Assembly: GCA_028706695.1 (NCBI GenBank)
Contig: JAQTVU010000223.1
Location: forward strand, 1 to 5,318
DNA from: Mycobacterium sp.
GTDB lineage: Bacteria; Actinomycetota; Actinomycetes; Mycobacteriales; Mycobacteriaceae
Length of the DNA stretch: 5,318 bases
Reading direction: 5' to 3'
The position numbers and the translations under genes were made by a program. This document shows positions 4,500-5,318 of this stretch, piece after piece; positions within the stretch are counted from its first letter, which is position 1, and the number at the start of each line of letters is the position of its first letter. A model generated the notes under the pieces. The model worked only from the letters and a program-made list of their open reading frames with translations. It ran no database searches and had not been told where the DNA came from.

Positions 4500-4504
4500 G
4501 CGTC

Positions 4505-4519
4505 CCGACGGCGCGTCGG
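4505..4519 (+). terminator. GC-rich hairpin after the AhpD-like gene
   Basis: CCGACG (4505-4510), loop GCG, CGTCGG (4514-4519): a 6-bp stem beginning 5 bases after the stop codon, with no T-tract. This is compatible with mycobacterial terminators that lack the U-run. It also separates the gene from the converging transposase remnant, whose stop is at 4522-4520. Confidence 0.45.
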
Positions 4520-4839
4520 CTAAGTTGCCAATAATTGACTGATTGTCTTGAGGTTCCAGAGTCCGGCAACGATCTGCAGGCTGTGGTTGATGGCGTCGCC
4601 TTGTCGAACGATTTGCCAGTGCCTGAGTCGGGCGATGACGTGTTGGACGTGGGCGCGGATACGCCGGGGCGCCCGGTAGTGATCGTCGCGGACGATGCGG
4701 CCGGTGTGGTCGCGGCGGGGCCGGTGATCGACGTGATGCCGCGGTGGCCGCCGTCGCCGAGGATGATCCGGTGTGCCCCGGTGAGCAGGTGCGTGACCGT
4801 TGCAGTCGTGGCCCCCGGTTGACGTAGCAGTGGCATCAT
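4520..4839 (-). pseudogene. C-terminal fragment of an IS5-like DDE transposase
   Basis: The minus strand reads LLTGAHRIILGDGGHRGITSIT (about 4788-4720). A frameshift near 4720 leads to RRDHTGRIVRDDHYRAPRRI, then HVQHVIARLRHW and GDAINHSLQIVAGLWNLKTI, ending at TAG 4522-4520. In IS5-related transposases GDGGYRG carries the second catalytic Asp, and R-x-x-VEHVIARLK carries the catalytic Glu. Here that Glu position is Gln (codon 4645-4643). The N-terminal half is absent; the readable part fades near 4839, where the TnpB-like fragment on the other strand begins. It is therefore a truncated, frameshifted, inactive remnant. The IS5-like assignment is from motif memory. Confidence 0.75.
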
Positions 4840-4842
4840 GAC

Positions 4843-5318
4843 GGCGCCCTGGTGGTGGTGTTCACCGGCCTGCCCGCCGGGGATCTGGTGCTGCCGGTGC
4901 GGTTGCCCCAGAGTGCGGGCCACTGGGCGCATCTGACCCATTTCCTGGCCGACCCCAGCATCTGGCACAAGGTCGATCTGGTGCGGGTGGCTGACCGCAA
5001 GGCTCCCGGGGGCTGGCGCTACTACGCGCATCTGCTCATCCACGGCCAGGGGTATCGGTCGGCGTCCACCATTGCTCGCCGCGAACACATTCCGCCCGGT
5101 CGGCGGGCCGGGGTGGATGCCAACGTGTCCACCCTGGCGGTGGTCTCGTTTCCCGCCGAACAACCGCTGCAGCTGGCGGTCGAGCACGTCGAGTGCACCG
5201 GCGCCCAGCAGCGCGCCGCCGCGTGTGCCGCCAGATTGGCCCGGGCGCGGCAGCGCAAACGCGCCGATCGCGCTGTGATCACGCCGCCGAGGCGCGCCGC
5301 ACCAGTCAGGCCAGACAG
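4843..5318 (+). pseudogene. N-terminally truncated TnpB-like nuclease, continues past the right edge
   Basis: An open plus-strand frame (its upstream stop is at 4825-4827, with no in-frame ATG) reads LVVVFTGLPAGDLVLPVRLP, WAHLTHFLADPSIWHKVDLV, GGWRYYAHLLIHGQGY and then GRRAGVDANVSTLAVVSF. The Asp of GVDANVS (5116-5118) is the RuvC-I catalytic residue, in the form typical of actinobacterial TnpB-like IS605 OrfB proteins. An Arg/Ala-rich helix follows. The preceding N-terminal part of such proteins, about 100 residues, is missing: the frame stops just before, at the junction with the transposase remnant. Near 5265 the translation becomes Pro/Arg-rich and less family-like, so a frameshift may lie there. 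It is a different subfamily from the tnpB remnant at 2362-2848. Whether the RuvC-II, zinc-finger and RuvC-III parts survive cannot be seen. Confidence 0.75.

Noticed and set aside
4486..5187. Minus-strand frame of 233 codons
   Set aside because: Only about 4839-4720 resembles transposase; the upstream part is antisense to the TnpB-like frame and the downstream part is out of frame with the transposase C-terminus.
1..5318. CRISPR array, tRNA or rRNA genes
   Set aside because: No regularly spaced direct repeats, cloverleaf-like tRNA sequences or rRNA stretches were seen on either strand by eye.
2362..5318. The two TnpB pieces as halves of one split gene
   Set aside because: The first keeps only RuvC-II, zinc finger and RuvC-III and the second only the RuvC-I side, but their sequence styles belong to different TnpB subfamilies, and intact host genes lie between them.

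Overview
The window looks like an accessory, decay-rich stretch of a mycobacterial chromosome. The reasons are the high GC content, a sigma-factor N-terminus close to mycobacterial SigF, two start codons placed for leaderless translation, and actinobacterial-type insertion-sequence debris. The species cannot be named from the sequence.

Layout. At the left edge the first 62 codons of a SigF-like sigma factor run leftwards out of the window (186-1, minus). About 1.15 kb follows with no recognisable gene, apart from a doubtful 43-codon ORF at 1140-1271. A SAM-dependent methyltransferase lies at 1344-1889 (+). Positions 2001 to about 2848 hold a broken IS200/IS605-family element: a tnpA remnant (minus) and a tnpB remnant (plus) whose 5' ends have been joined by an internal deletion, with hairpins at both ends. 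Right against it is a decayed thioredoxin gene (about 3187-2862, minus).

The most coherent part is 3200-4500: a CsoR-family repressor (3319-3585), a DUF302 protein (3655-4077) and an AhpD-like/carboxymuconolactone decarboxylase-family protein (4140-4499). Three near-identical inverted repeats of the form TACCC-N3/4-GGGTA mark this block. One lies just upstream of the thioredoxin remnant, one overlaps the promoter of the repressor, and one overlaps the promoter of the AhpD-like gene. The repressor keeps the two conserved cysteines of CsoR proteins but has Gly where copper sensors have the ligand His. That pattern resembles persulfide sensors of the CstR type. My inference is a small autoregulated thiol- or sulfur-stress regulon: repressor, DUF302 protein, CxxC/His thiol-redox protein and, once, a divergent thioredoxin that has since been lost.

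The right end (4520-5318) is again mobile-element debris. It holds the C-terminal part of an IS5-like DDE transposase (minus, frameshifted, catalytic Glu apparently changed to Gln) abutting an N-terminally truncated TnpB-like protein that keeps its RuvC-I Asp and runs off the window. The chromosomal genes are thus interleaved with at least three dead or partial transposon pieces and one host pseudogene.
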